Positions 38,458-53,245 of a DNA stretch of 64,000 nucleotides are shown here, piece after piece. This DNA is from Sphingomonadales bacterium 32-65-25 (GTDB taxonomy: Bacteria; Pseudomonadota; Alphaproteobacteria; Sphingomonadales; Sphingomonadaceae): positions 496,001 to 560,000 of the forward strand of contig NCEU01000001.1 in the NCBI GenBank assembly GCA_002280855.1, written 5' to 3'. A program made the translations under genes and the position numbers. The notes under the pieces were generated by a model, which was not told the origin of the DNA, searched no databases, and was given only the letters and a program-made list of their open reading frames with translations. Numbering within the stretch: the stretch's first letter is position 1; every line of letters begins with the position of its first letter.

Positions 38458-40271
38458 CGTGCGCTCTCCTTCATCATGCCGCCCAGGCGGCGTTCCTGGG
38501 CCAGATCGAGGCCCCATTGATCGGTCAGCAGATCGCCGCGCGCCGCCAGCGCCGGCCCGCCCGCAGCGATCGCCGTCGCGCCGCGCCGGGCGGCAAGGAT
38601 CCGGCAGAAATCGGCAAGCTCATCGTTCTTCAGCCGGTTGAGATCGGCCTCGCAATCACCGTTCAGCGCCGCCAGCGTGGCATCATCGCGCGATCGTGCC
38701 GCCGGCATGGCCAGCAGCGCCTTCAACCGCATCAGATCAAACATCCGCACCTGGGCCTTGCGCCGCACATTCTGCGGATCATTCGCGGCCAGTGCCTGCG
38801 CCTTGCCGCGCCCGCTGGCCAGTAGCGGCAGCGCTGCATCGGGGCGACCGGAATCGATGGCGATCCGCGCCAGCGCCAGTTCGTGCGAAACCAGATCAGC
38901 GGTCACCTGTCGGTCCTGCGGATCGGTGGCGGCAAGCTGATCAAGAATGGCCTTTTGCCGGGCGCGCGCCGCCAGAGCTTGGGCGGGTGCCCCGGCTATT
39001 CTTTGCGTATCGGCCAACCACGCTTCGGTATCTGCCAGGCTGAACAGCGTATCGCGATTGCCGGGCCGCAGCGCATCAGCAGCCGCAAAAGCCTTCAGTG
39101 CGGCCAGGAAATGGCCCTGCGCCGCTGCCGTGTCCAGCCGGGCGCGCAAGGCCAGGACACCAAGATTATTTTCGGCATAGCCGGCCTCCATCCACCAATC
39201 GGGTTTCTTGCCGTCGCTGGCCAGCAAGCGCGCTGCCAGATCACGATAGGCGGCAAAGGCGGTGGCCGCCCGGGTGCGTTCCCCGCCGCGCCAACTGATC
39301 ATGCCGGTGTAATATTGGCTCTGGGCATGGGCGAAGATGCGTTCCGGATCGTCTGGCGCCTTGGCCAGCAACTGGGCCGTGGTGCGCATCGCCTCTTCAG
39401 TCTGGTTGCGCGCCGCCACCAGATCGCCGCGGCTCTCGTCATCTTCGGCAATGGCCAGCAGCAGCTTGGCGCGTTGCTGCAGATCGGCATCGGAAAGTCC
39501 CGAAAGATCCTGCCCGCGCCAGCTTTTCGCCACGCCGTCGTTCACCGCCGTCAGCAGATCAAGCCGCCCTGCCCGTTTCAACTGGGCGCGCAGATCATCC
39601 AGCATGTAGTTTGAAAGGGTGCCGGCCCGCACCCGCTGCTTTTCCTCGGCCAGGCGGGCATTCATGTTCTGCACCACCAGGGCCAGCACCACGGCCAGCA
39701 CCGCAATCGCCAGCGCCGCCGCTCCGGCGATCTGCTGCAGGCGGCGCTGGGCATCGCGCTGCACCAGCACGGCCATCGACACGCCGGCCATCACCGCCAC
39801 CAGCTTCAGCAACGCCAACCGTTCGCCCTCGCCGGGAATATCGGCGGCCAGCGGCACCAGCGTGCGACCATCGGCGCGGCGCATCAGGGCGGGCGGAAAA
39901 CTGGTTTCGGGCGTGCCTTCCAGCAGCAATGGTAGAATGCGGTCATCACCGTGGGCAGCGCGGAACATCGCGATCTCGCGCGCGACCCATTCGGATTTGG
40001 CCGATGCCGGGCTGCACAGCACCAGCAGATAGGCCGACGCGTTTATGGCCTCGATCACGGCTGTATCGATATCGGGCGCGACCCGCATTTCATCGATATC
40101 GCGGAACAACGGGCGCAGCCGCCGGCCATCATCGCCAAACGCCAGCCCGCCGCCCTGTAATCGGCGGGGCAGACGATAGGTTTCCAGCCAGCGCTGAATG
40201 CGCTGCGCCGCCTTGCCGTCCCCGCGGTTGTACGAGAGGAAGACGGAATAGCGCGGCGTTAGGGAAACCAT
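38454..40271 (-). CDS. TIR-domain protein with membrane helix and TPR-like C-terminus
   Basis: A 605-residue protein in three parts. Residues about 6-150 are a TIR domain: YSVFLSYNRGD, then RLRPLFRDIDEMRVAPDIDT, YLLVLCSPASAKSEWVAREI. Glu99 in WVARE aligns with the catalytic Glu of NAD-cleaving TIRs such as SARM1, so NADase activity is possible. Residues about 181-201 form one transmembrane helix, and about 220-600 are helical repeats typical of TPRs (for example LAIAEDDESRGDLVAARNQT). The TIR would face the cytosol and the TPRs the periplasm, or the reverse; topology is not fixed by sequence. Start at 40271 (MVSLTPRYSVFL). Function unknown: signalling, stress sensing or defence. Confidence 0.85.
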   Translation of the reverse strand: MVSLTPRYSVFLSYNRGDGKAAQRIQRWLETYRLPRRLQGGGLAFGDDGRRLRPLFRDIDEMRVAPDIDTAVIEAINASAYLLVLCSPASAKSEWVAREIAMFRAAHGDDRILPLLLEGTPETSFPPALMRRADGRTLVPLAADIPGEGERLALLKLVAVMAGVSMAVLVQRDAQRRLQQIAGAAALAIAVLAVVLALVVQNMNARLAEEKQRVRAGTLSNYMLDDLRAQLKRAGRLDLLTAVNDGVAKSWRGQDLSGLSDADLQQRAKLLLAIAEDDESRGDLVAARNQTEEAMRTTAQLLAKAPDDPERIFAHAQSQYYTGMISWRGGERTRAATAFAAYRDLAARLLASDGKKPDWWMEAGYAENNLGVLALRARLDTAAAQGHFLAALKAFAAADALRPGNRDTLFSLADTEAWLADTQRIAGAPAQALAARARQKAILDQLAATDPQDRQVTADLVSHELALARIAIDSGRPDAALPLLASGRGKAQALAANDPQNVRRKAQVRMFDLMRLKALLAMPAARSRDDATLAALNGDCEADLNRLKNDELADFCRILAARRGATAIAAGGPALAARGDLLTDQWGLDLAQERRLGGMMKESAR

Positions 40272-40397
40272 GTCCACAGTCGCGGGCCCCACATCAGCGA
40301 GGCCCAAGCTTAACATTCATTTGCCGAAATCCAAATTTCTGGTGGGCCAACAGCCTGCACCCTTGACCGGCGCGCTGCCCACCTTCACCACACAGTC

Positions 40398-43951
<3,554 letters not shown>

Positions 43952-43955
<4 letters not shown>

Positions 43956-44614
43956 CCACCCTGCCCAGCCTGTGGCCGCTGGCAGGAATCGCCATTGTCG
44001 TGATCGGTTTTGCCTTGCGTGCCAATCCGCTGGCCGTGGTGGTCGCTGCTGCCTTCGGGTCAGGCCTGGGCGCCGGGCTTTCGGTGCCCGAGGTGGTGGC
44101 CGCGCTGGGCAAGGCCTTTCACCAGAACCGTTATGTCTCGGTACCCTGGATCACCTTGCCGGTCATCGGCCTCATGGAGCGGGCAGGCTTGCAGGAACAG
44201 GCCGCCGCGCTGATTGCCCAAACTAAGTCGGCAACAACCTCTCGCATCCTACTGATCTATCTTGGTTTCCGTCAGATCACCGCGGCGCTTGGCCTTACCC
44301 AGATCGCCGGCCATGCCCAGACGGTGCGGCCGCTGCTCGCGCCCATGACTGAAGCCGCCGCGACACGCGACAACCCGGCAATCACGGATGACGGGCGCAA
44401 CAAGGTCAAGGCGATGGCGGCTGCGACCGACAATGTCGGCATCTTCTTTGGTGAGGATATCTTCCTCGCCATCGCGTCCATCCTGCTGATCAAGGGCTTC
44501 CTCGAAAGCGCCGGCATCATCGTGCAGCCGCTGCAGCTTTCGGTGTGGGCCATCCCCACCGCGCTGGCGGCCTTTGCGGTGCATGGCGGCCGGCTGCTGC
44601 GGATGAAGCCATGA
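43952..44614 (+). CDS. DUF969 membrane protein
   Basis: A 220-residue membrane protein with about six hydrophobic segments. GTG start overlapping the oxoprolinase stop (GTGA). Signs of DUF969: [48 protein letters not shown] and the [14 protein letters not shown] motif. Together with the DUF979 partner it likely forms a two-subunit permease; genomic linkage to 5-oxoprolinase suggests 5-oxoproline as substrate (inference). Confidence 0.9.
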
Positions 44615-45552
44615 TCGGCCTTCCCGCGCTTTATACGCTTGCCGGGCTGGTGTTCGGCAGTTGGGCGGTCGCGACTCTGCTCGATCGGCAGCACACGAAG
44701 CGCCTGCTCGGCGCCTGCTTCTGGGGTCTGCTTGCCGTGGAGTTTCTCGCAGGTGACGCTTTAGGAGATACAGGCAACGGATTGTTATTGTTGCTACTGG
44801 TGGCGCTGGCGCTGCTGGGAGCACCCGGCAAGGGCCAGGCTGCCACGACAACCATTGCCGAACGCCTCGCCAGTGTCTCCCGCCACGGCAACCGACTGTT
44901 CCTGCCAGCCCTGATCATGCCCGGCGTCGCGCTGGCCGGCACCTTCATCTTCCCGTTGTTGCCCGGGCTGGTCGATCCCAAGCAGGTCACACTCATCAGC
45001 CTCGGTCTCGGCGCCCTCATCGCCACTTCCGTCCTGATGCTGTGGCTGCGCCCGCCCTTGGTCGCCCCGATGCAGGAAGGTCGCCGCCTGGCCGAGGGCG
45101 TGGGCTGGGCGATGATCCTGCCGCAACTGCTGGCCAGCCTGGGTGCGCTGTTCACGGTGGCCGGCGTCGGCGAGATCGTCGGCGCTTTGGCCCCGATGGC
45201 AATCCCCGAAGGCAGCCGCCTTGCCGCCGTGCTGGCCTTCACCGCTGGCATGGCCATCTTCACCATCATGATGGGCAACGCCTTTGCCGCATTCCCAGTG
45301 ATGATGGGCGGCATCGGCCTGCCGGTGCTGGTGCTGGGCATGGGCGCCAGTCCGGTGGTGGTGGGCGCTGTCGGCATGCTGGCCGGCTTCTGCGGCACGC
45401 TGCTCAGCCCGATGGCGGCCAATTTCAACATCGTGCCGGCGGCACTGTTGAACCTGCCCGATCGCTATGCTGTCATCCGCGCCCAAGTGGCGACAGCGCT
45501 GCCGCTGTGGCTGTTCAACACCGCGATGATCTGGGGATTTGCTTTTCGATGA
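44611..45552 (+). CDS. DUF979 membrane protein
   Basis: A 313-residue integral membrane protein with about nine hydrophobic segments, starting ATG at 44611, which overlaps the DUF969 stop by [24 protein letters not shown] begins the first helix; LPQLLASLGALFTVAGVGEIVG and FCGTLLSPMAANFNIVPAALL are typical conserved stretches. The half-sized DUF969 and DUF979 proteins together look like a split transporter of an ion-transporter type. It overlaps the DUF2891 gene by ATGA. Confidence 0.9.
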   Translation: MIGLPALYTLAGLVFGSWAVATLLDRQHTKRLLGACFWGLLAVEFLAGDALGDTGNGLLLLLLVALALLGAPGKGQAATTTIAERLASVSRHGNRLFLPALIMPGVALAGTFIFPLLPGLVDPKQVTLISLGLGALIATSVLMLWLRPPLVAPMQEGRRLAEGVGWAMILPQLLASLGALFTVAGVGEIVGALAPMAIPEGSRLAAVLAFTAGMAIFTIMMGNAFAAFPVMMGGIGLPVLVLGMGASPVVVGAVGMLAGFCGTLLSPMAANFNIVPAALLNLPDRYAVIRAQVATALPLWLFNTAMIWGFAFR

Positions 45553-46538
45553 TGCTGGATGAAGCCCTTGCAGCCCGCATGGCCGGCATCGCGCTGGGCC
45601 ATGTGAAGCGCGAATATCCGCACAAGCTGGATCATGTGCTGGCCAGCGACGCCGATGCGCGCACGCCGCGTGATCTGCATCCGATGTTCTTTGGCAGTTT
45701 CGATTGGCACAGCTGCGTGCACGGCTGGTGGCTGCTGCTGCGGCTGGCGCATTTGTTTCCGCAACATGCCCGCGCCGCAGAAACCCGGGCGCTGGCCGCC
45801 GCCACCTTCACACCGGAAAAGGTCGCCGTCGAGCGCGCCTATCTCGCCCGGCCGCTCTCGCGCGGGTTCGAGCGGCCCTATGGCTGGGCATGGCTGCTCA
45901 AGCTCCACGCCGAAATGGCCAGCGCTAGCAATCCCTTGGCGCCCATTCTTGAACCATTCGCGCAAGATTTCGCCGCGCATTGGCGCACGATGCTGGGCAG
46001 CTTCACCTATCCCATCCGCACCGGCGCGCACGGCAACACCGCCTTTGCCCTCGTGCTCAGCGCCCACTGGGCCGCCGATCATGATCCCGAACTCTTCGCC
46101 CTGATGGCCGACAAGGCCCGCGCCTGGTATGGCGCAGATAAGGGCGCACAGGCGTGGGAACCCGATGGCGATGCCTTCCTTTCGCCCACGCTAATGGAAG
46201 CGCTGGCGATGGCGACCCTGCTGCCGGCACCAGAGTTCCGGCGTTGGTTCCGCGCCTTCCTGCCCAAGGCGAAGCGGCAAGCCCCGGCCAGCCTGTTCAC
46301 CCCCGCCACCGTCACCGATCGTAGCGACGGCAAGATCGCGCATCTTGATGGCCTCAACCTCTCTCGCGCCTGGGCGTTCCGCGCGCTGGCAGCCAAACTC
46401 GGCCCACGCGATTCCACCGCACCGGTGCTGCGTGCCGCGGCTGACGCCCATATTGCCTCTGCCCTGCCCCATATCGCCGGCGATTATGCCGGGGAGCATT
46501 GGCTGGCCAGTTTCGCCCTGCTGGCGCTGGAGGCCTGA
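45549..46538 (+). CDS. DUF2891 family protein
   Basis: A 329-residue soluble protein with DUF2891 marks: LHPMFFGSFDWHSCVHGWWL near residue 40, RPYGWAWLLKLHAEM and FTYPIRTGAHGNTAFALVLS. The Trp/His-rich helical pattern suggests an alpha/alpha toroid fold like sugar epimerases or glycosidases; no catalytic mechanism is established to my knowledge. The ATG overlaps the DUF979 stop. DUF2891 next to DUF969/DUF979 recurs in genomes as I recall, which argues for a role in the same pathway. Confidence 0.9.
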   Translation: MMLDEALAARMAGIALGHVKREYPHKLDHVLASDADARTPRDLHPMFFGSFDWHSCVHGWWLLLRLAHLFPQHARAAETRALAAATFTPEKVAVERAYLARPLSRGFERPYGWAWLLKLHAEMASASNPLAPILEPFAQDFAAHWRTMLGSFTYPIRTGAHGNTAFALVLSAHWAADHDPELFALMADKARAWYGADKGAQAWEPDGDAFLSPTLMEALAMATLLPAPEFRRWFRAFLPKAKRQAPASLFTPATVTDRSDGKIAHLDGLNLSRAWAFRALAAKLGPRDSTAPVLRAAADAHIASALPHIAGDYAGEHWLASFALLALEA

Positions 46539-46543
46539 TCGCC

Positions 46544-48048
46544 GTGCGCCGCCGCACCCGTCTGTGGCTGGTTGGTGGCTTGGTTGCCGTTGCTGGCGCG
46601 GGCGGGTTGGCCTGGCGGATGCTGACGGAAACCCGAACAGCCGCCGAGGCGACCGCCCCACCGCGCGCCCTGCCCAGCCCGCTGCCCCCGCCGCCACCGT
46701 CCAGCATCGCACTGCCGGTGCGGATACCGCTCGCCTTGCTCGAAAAGGCCGTGAACGCCGCCGTACCGATCCGGTTGTGGCAGGTGGATCAGCCCGGCAG
46801 CATCTGCGCGAAAACCGGCCGGGTGGACCTGTTTGGCGCCAAGCTGAAGCTGCTTCCCGATGTGAAGTGCCGCATCATCGGCGATGTGACACGCGGCCCG
46901 ATCCGCCTGTCGAGCCAGAACGGGCACTTGCGCCTGGCCATGCCGGTGGCGGCCACGCTGGAGGCCCGCGATATCGGCGGCGTGATCGCGCGCCAGGGCA
47001 CCGAAGCCCAAGCGCTGATCACCGCCGATCTGGTGCCGGCACTGACGCCTGAAGGCCAGCTGACGGCGCGCATCCAGCTGCGCTATGACTGGCAGCAGGA
47101 GCCGACCGTTTCAGTGCTGGGCCAGCAGATCAGGCTGACCGAGAAAGCTGATGAGAAGCTGGCACCGGTGCTGGCCAGGGCCGAAGCAGATTTGCAGCGC
47201 CGGATGATGGCCATGCCGGTGCGCGCCGAACTGGAAAAGCTGTGGCGGCAGGGCTTTACCGTGCAATCTGTCAACAGGAACAACCCCGCCGCCTGGCTGC
47301 GCCTGACCCCGCAGGCACTGGCGGTGGACGGCATTGCGGTGGAACAGCGCGATCTGCGCATTGATGCGCGGCTCGGCGCGCTGGCCGAAGTGGTGCTGGG
47401 CCAGCAACCCGCCGCGGCCGCCACCACGCCGTTGCCGGACATCGGCAAGACGGGCGGCCCGCCGGGCCTGCTGTTGCACAGTGCCGTGCTCGCCGATCCG
47501 GCCACACTGCAGCGCCCGATCGACAAGGCGCTGGCCAAGCTGGCGGCGCGCGGAATCGAGGTGCCGGAATGGGGCCGGGTGAAGGTGCGCTTTGGCCCGT
47601 CCACCCTCTATGCCACGGAGGGCGGCAAGCTGGCGCTGGGGCTGCAAATCAGGGCGCGCGGGCCGCGCCAACTGTTGGACACGCGCGGACGCCTGTGGCT
47701 GACAGCGCGGCCAGAAACACGGCCGGACAGCGAGCGCATGCTGGTGCGTGATCTGGCGCTGGCCGCCCAACCCGGCGACGATGTGCAGTTGCCGCTGCTG
47801 GTGGCGGTGGCGCAATCCGCCGAGGTGAAGGCTGCGCTGGAAGACGCGCTGACCCAGGATTTCACCCGCGATTACACCAAGCTGCTGCGCAAGATCGATC
47901 GCGCGCTGGCCGAAGTGAAGATCGGCGAATTCCGCCTCGCCATGCGTCTGGACGAGGTACACCACGGCAAGGCGGTGGTGCTGGGCCAGGGCATCTACCT
48001 GCCGGTCACCGCCACCGGCAGTGCCCGGCTGGATTATGCCCCGATGCT

Positions 48049-48067
<19 letters not shown>
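46544..48067 (+). CDS. DUF4403 family membrane-anchored protein
   Basis: A 507-residue protein with one N-terminal transmembrane segment (about 6-27) and a Pro-rich linker, followed by a large periplasmic beta-rich domain typical of DUF4403. Repeating segments such as IPLALLEKAVNAAVPIRLWQ and the GPSTLYATEGGKLALGLQI region are visible. The GTG at 46544 follows the DUF2891 stop by 5 bp; an in-frame ATG inside that gene is unlikely. Its function is unknown; DUF4403 domains resemble lipid-binding (TULIP/BPI-like) folds in my judgement, untested. It may be in the 5-oxoproline operon by chance. Its 3' end overlaps the convergent helicase gene by 19 bp. Confidence 0.82.
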
Positions 48068-49818
<1,751 letters not shown>

Positions 49819-49877
49819 GGGCCGCCTATGGCGCAATTGGCCGCGAAAGGCGAATCAGCTTCGCACGAAAATTGCAA

Positions 49878-49928
49878 GACATGCTCATGCCGAGCATGTC
49901 GTGTCCCCGCCGCGAGCAGCGGGGACAC
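49878..49928. terminator. Two tandem perfect hairpins after thiolase
   Basis: GACATGCTC-ATGCC-GAGCATGTC (49878-49900) directly abuts GTGTCCCCGC-CGCGAGCA-GCGGGGACAC (49901-49928). The second lies 8 bp past the thiolase stop on the minus strand; no T-run is seen. Likely a terminator or transcript-stabilising structure in front of the helicase promoter. Confidence 0.65.
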
Positions 49929-49936
49929 ATAACAAC

Positions 49937-51112
49937 TCAGTAGACTTCGAACAGGCCGGCCGCACCCATGCCGCCGCCCACGCACATGGTGACGACCACA
50001 TATTTGGCACCACGGCGCTTGCCTTCGATCAGGGCGTGGCCGGTGCAACGCGCGCCGGTCATGCCATAGGGGTGGCCGATGGAGATCGATCCGCCGTTGA
50101 CGTTGAGCAGTTCCGGATCAATGCCCAGCACGTCGGCGCAGTGGATCACCTGCACGGCAAAGGCTTCGTTCAGTTCCCACAAGCCGATGTCGTTCATGGT
50201 CAGGCCGTTGGCCTTCAACAGCTTGGGGATGGCATAGATGGGACCGATGCCCATCTCGTCCGGTTCAAGGCCGGCGACGGCCATGCCGCGATAGGCACCC
50301 AGCGGCGTGAGGCCACGGCGGGCGGCTTCCTTGGCTTCCATCAGGACGCTGGCAGACGCGCCATCGGAAAGCTGGCTGGCGTTGCCGGCGGTGATCACGC
50401 CGCCTTCGATCACCGGCTTCAGGCCCTTCAGGCTTTCCAGCGTGGTTTCCGGGCGATTGCCTTCATCCTTTGACAGCGTGATCTCGTGGGTGGTGACCTC
50501 TTTGGTCTCCTTGTTGACCATCGCCATCGTCGCAGTCATCGGCACGATTTCGTCGTCGAACTTGCCGGCGGCTTGCGCTGCGGCAGTGCGCACCTGGCTT
50601 TGATAGCCATATTCATCCTGGCGGTCGCGGCTGACGTTGTACCGCTTGGCCACCACTTCGGCGGTTTGCAGCATCGGCATGTGGATGTTGGGGTGCATGG
50701 CGACCAGGCTGGGATCCATGCCCACGCGCATCTTGTCGTTCTGCACCATCGAAATGCTGTCCACACCGGCACCGATGCAGATCTGCATGCCATCAACCAT
50801 GATCTGCTTGGCAGCGGTCGCAATCGACATCACGCCCGACGAGCATTGCCGATCCATCGACTGGCCCGACACAGTGACCGGCAGGCCGGCGCGCAGCAGC
50901 GCCAAGCGAGCAATGTTGCCGCCCTGCACGCCCTGTTGCAGGGCACAGCCCATCACCACGTCGTCCACTTCGGCGCCTTCGATGCCGGCGCGCTTCACGG
51001 CATGGGCGATGGCATGGCCGGCGAGCGTTGGCGACGGGGTGGCGTTGAACGCGCCGCGGAACGCCTTGCCGATCGGCGTGCGGGCGGTGGAAACGATAAC
51101 GGCTTCACGCAT
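49937..51112 (-). CDS. Acetyl-CoA acyltransferase (thiolase)
   Basis: A 391-residue thiolase with the acylated Cys90 (SMDRQCSSG), His347 in [11 protein letters not shown] and Cys377 in [11 protein letters not shown]. The NEAFA segment is present in [12 protein letters not shown]. Members of this branch perform the last step of beta-oxidation, cleaving 3-ketoacyl-CoA, or the reverse condensation. A strong AGGAAGGAA ribosome site precedes the ATG. It follows the MaoC hydratase by 33 bp in one leftward pair, suggesting a fatty-acid or dicarboxylate oxidation step together. Confidence 0.95.
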   Translation of the reverse strand: MREAVIVSTARTPIGKAFRGAFNATPSPTLAGHAIAHAVKRAGIEGAEVDDVVMGCALQQGVQGGNIARLALLRAGLPVTVSGQSMDRQCSSGVMSIATAAKQIMVDGMQICIGAGVDSISMVQNDKMRVGMDPSLVAMHPNIHMPMLQTAEVVAKRYNVSRDRQDEYGYQSQVRTAAAQAAGKFDDEIVPMTATMAMVNKETKEVTTHEITLSKDEGNRPETTLESLKGLKPVIEGGVITAGNASQLSDGASASVLMEAKEAARRGLTPLGAYRGMAVAGLEPDEMGIGPIYAIPKLLKANGLTMNDIGLWELNEAFAVQVIHCADVLGIDPELLNVNGGSISIGHPYGMTGARCTGHALIEGKRRGAKYVVVTMCVGGGMGAAGLFEVY

Positions 51113-51145
51113 GAGATATTCCTTCCTGTGTCAGTTCAGCGGGCT

Positions 51146-51610
51146 TCAGCCCACATATTGCAAAGTGATCCATTCGGCGGCGAGCGCGGGCTTGGTTTCG
51201 CCTTCGATCTCGACCGATACATTGGTTGTGGTCTGCCAGGCACCATCCGGGCGCTGCGACACATCGGCGATGGTGAAGCGGCCGCGGATCTTGCGGCCCG
51301 ATTTCACTGGCGCCATGAAGCGCACCTTGTTGAGGCCATAGTTGACCCCCATGCGCGTGCCCTTGATGCCCGGCATCGCCTGATAGGCCATGACACTGAG
51401 CAGGCTGAGCGTGAGATAGCCGTGCGCGATGGTGGTGCCGAATGGCGTCTGCGCGGCCAGTTCCGGGTTCACATGGATGAACTGGTGATCACCCGTCACT
51501 TCGGCAAAGGCGTTGATCTTTTCCTGCGGGACCTCGATCCAGTCCGACACGCCAACCTCGGTTCCGGCCAGCGCGCGAAACTCATCCAGCGTCAGTGATT
51601 TTCCGGCCAT
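51146..51610 (-). CDS. MaoC-type enoyl-CoA hydratase
   Basis: A 154-residue hotdog hydratase. The start is MAGKSLTLDEFRALAGTEVG at 51610; a longer frame upstream lacks homology. The active Asp/His pair lies in VTGDHQFIHVNPELA. The motif and DYIEVPQEK-like N-terminus (SDWIEVPQEKINAFAEVTG) are those of MaoC hydratases, adding water to a 2-enoyl-CoA. It heads a leftward pair with the thiolase. Confidence 0.93.
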   Translation of the reverse strand: MAGKSLTLDEFRALAGTEVGVSDWIEVPQEKINAFAEVTGDHQFIHVNPELAAQTPFGTTIAHGYLTLSLLSVMAYQAMPGIKGTRMGVNYGLNKVRFMAPVKSGRKIRGRFTIADVSQRPDGAWQTTTNVSVEIEGETKPALAAEWITLQYVG

Positions 51611-51803
51611 GCACGTCACTCCCCATGATCTGATTTGCGGCCAGCCTAGGCCCCGCTTCACGTTCACGTCAACCCAGCAGAATCGTGGTAAACACAACGT
51701 TGTTAACTTCATGATTAGTTGTCATTAACCATAATCCATCGTTACTGGAATTGGGCATCCGCAGTGCCGCCCCCGGCACGCCGATCACAAAGGATCGCCC
51801 GCC

Positions 51804-52490
51804 ATGACCAGCCACAACCCCGCCGCCGCCCTCGCCCTTGCCGCCCTTGCCCTGCTCACCAGTGCCGATGCCGGCGCGGTGACCGTGACCAGCCTTGCCG
51901 GCGCGCCCGACCCCGGCCCGCTGCCCGGCCAGCAGCTGGTGGTCAGTTTCGACGCGCCAGCGGCGCCCGGCTTCAGTTGGACCGGCGGCCTAGCCACGGC
52001 CATCGGCACTGTGCGCGGCGTGCACACGTCGCCGGCCCTGAACACCAGCCTTTATGGCTATGTATCGAGTGCGCATCCTGATCCGGTGGCGACGCTGCTC
52101 ACACCGGCGTTAACCTCGATCAGTTTCTATTGGGGCACGATGGATTCCCACAACTGGCTGTGGGTGCTTGGTGCCGATCTGCAGCCCATCCACTTCGTGC
52201 ATCTTTCGACCATCGCTTTCGATCCGATCGCCTATGCCGGTGGCGGCAGTGGCCGCAACCGCCGCCTGTCGATCACGGCCGATGGGGCTGAGACCATCGG
52301 CGGCCTCCGCTTCTGGGCACGCGGCCGCAGCTTCGAATTCGATGATTTTGCCTCCACGCTGGCCCCCGACAATATGCCCGACAGCGGCACCGTGCCGGAA
52401 CCAGCCAGCTGGGCGATGTTGATCGCCGGCCTGGGCCTGGTGGGTGCCGTGGCCCGCCGGCGCGGACGGCAAGTGCAGGTCGTCGCCTGA
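51804..52490 (+). CDS. PEP-CTERM protein 1
   Basis: A 228-residue secreted protein: signal peptide (AALALAALALLTSADAGAV), a mature domain with GAPDPGPLPGQQLVVSFDAP and a C-terminal sorting signal VPEPASWAMLIAGLGLVG followed by a basic tail. The sorting signal is PEPxxWA type: an exosortase would cut at the PEP motif and the protein is exported or anchored to the surface. It is a paralogue of the next gene. The mature beta-rich domain is of unknown function. An 86-bp AT-rich spacer separates the two; no ribosome site beyond AAGGATCG is clear. Confidence 0.88.
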   Translation: MTSHNPAAALALAALALLTSADAGAVTVTSLAGAPDPGPLPGQQLVVSFDAPAAPGFSWTGGLATAIGTVRGVHTSPALNTSLYGYVSSAHPDPVATLLTPALTSISFYWGTMDSHNWLWVLGADLQPIHFVHLSTIAFDPIAYAGGGSGRNRRLSITADGAETIGGLRFWARGRSFEFDDFASTLAPDNMPDSGTVPEPASWAMLIAGLGLVGAVARRRGRQVQVVA

Positions 52491-52576
52491 ACATTGTGGT
52501 TAACATACTGTGAACAAGACTTGTCCGGACTTAACATGTCTGTTATATAAAGTTTCCGTTAACTCAAAGGTGTATC

Positions 52577-53236
52577 ATGAAGCGTCAGTTGCTTGGCCTT
52601 GTTGCCAGTCTTGTTGTTACCTCGGCCGCGCAGGCCGTCACCGTCACCGGAACATTTGGTGCTCCGGATCCCGGCCCGGCTGTCGGCCAATCGATCGTCG
52701 TCAGTTTCGATGGTCCCAACGCAGCCGGCTACAGCTGGACCGGGGGCCTCGCCACCAGCTGCGCTTCCATCAACGGCGCTGCCATGCCGGCGGTCGGTGT
52801 CGGCGGCACCGCCAGCTGCTTTGGCTATGTGTCGAGCCGGATCAACCCGAACAGTGCCACCCTTTCCACCCCGAACCTGTCCTCGATCAGCTTCTATTGG
52901 GGCTCGATCGACACCTACAACTTCGTTGACGTTCTGGGTGCCGGCGGCGCGACCATCTTCAACATCGCGGGCGGTGCACTGCCGCCGTCGAATGGCAACC
53001 AGGGCCAGCCGGCGACCAACCGCCGGGTCAACTTCATAGCCGGTGCCGGCGAAGTCATCACCGGCCTGCGCCTGCGCTCCGAAGGCGTGGCCTTCGAATT
53101 CGACAGCTTCGCAGCGACCGAAGTGATCACGCCGGGCGGCGGCGCCGTGCCGGAACCGGCCACCTGGGCGATGCTGCTGGCGGGCTTTGGCCTGGTTGGC
53201 GTGTCGGCCCGTCGCCGGCGCGCGCTGGCGGCCTGA
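52577..53236 (+). CDS. PEP-CTERM protein 2
   Basis: A 219-residue secreted protein with signal peptide MKRQLLGLVASLVVTSAAQAV and sorting signal VPEPATWAMLLAGFGLVG plus RRRR tail. Its mature part shares with the gene before it GAPDPGP, VVSFD, SWTGGLAT, GYVSS, SISFYWG and NRR, so the two arose by tandem duplication. It contains two Cys pairs absent from paralogue 1 (SCAS and SCFG). The upstream spacer is AT-rich with GTTAACA / TGTGAAC half-sites and probably holds its own promoter. A ribosome site AAAGGTG precedes the ATG. Confidence 0.9.
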   Translation: MKRQLLGLVASLVVTSAAQAVTVTGTFGAPDPGPAVGQSIVVSFDGPNAAGYSWTGGLATSCASINGAAMPAVGVGGTASCFGYVSSRINPNSATLSTPNLSSISFYWGSIDTYNFVDVLGAGGATIFNIAGGALPPSNGNQGQPATNRRVNFIAGAGEVITGLRLRSEGVAFEFDSFAATEVITPGGGAVPEPATWAMLLAGFGLVGVSARRRRALAA

Positions 53237-53245
53237 TCTGATCCT

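Noticed and set aside
37717..40271. TIR gene as part of a Thoeris-type defence system
   Set aside because: No SIR2- or SLOG/Macro-type effector or other defence gene is beside it; both neighbouring runs are metabolic. TIR catalytic Glu alone is insufficient.
51713..51803. Sigma-54 promoter in front of the PEP-CTERM genes
   Set aside because: No TGGCAC-N5-TTGC match could be found upstream of any of the three genes.
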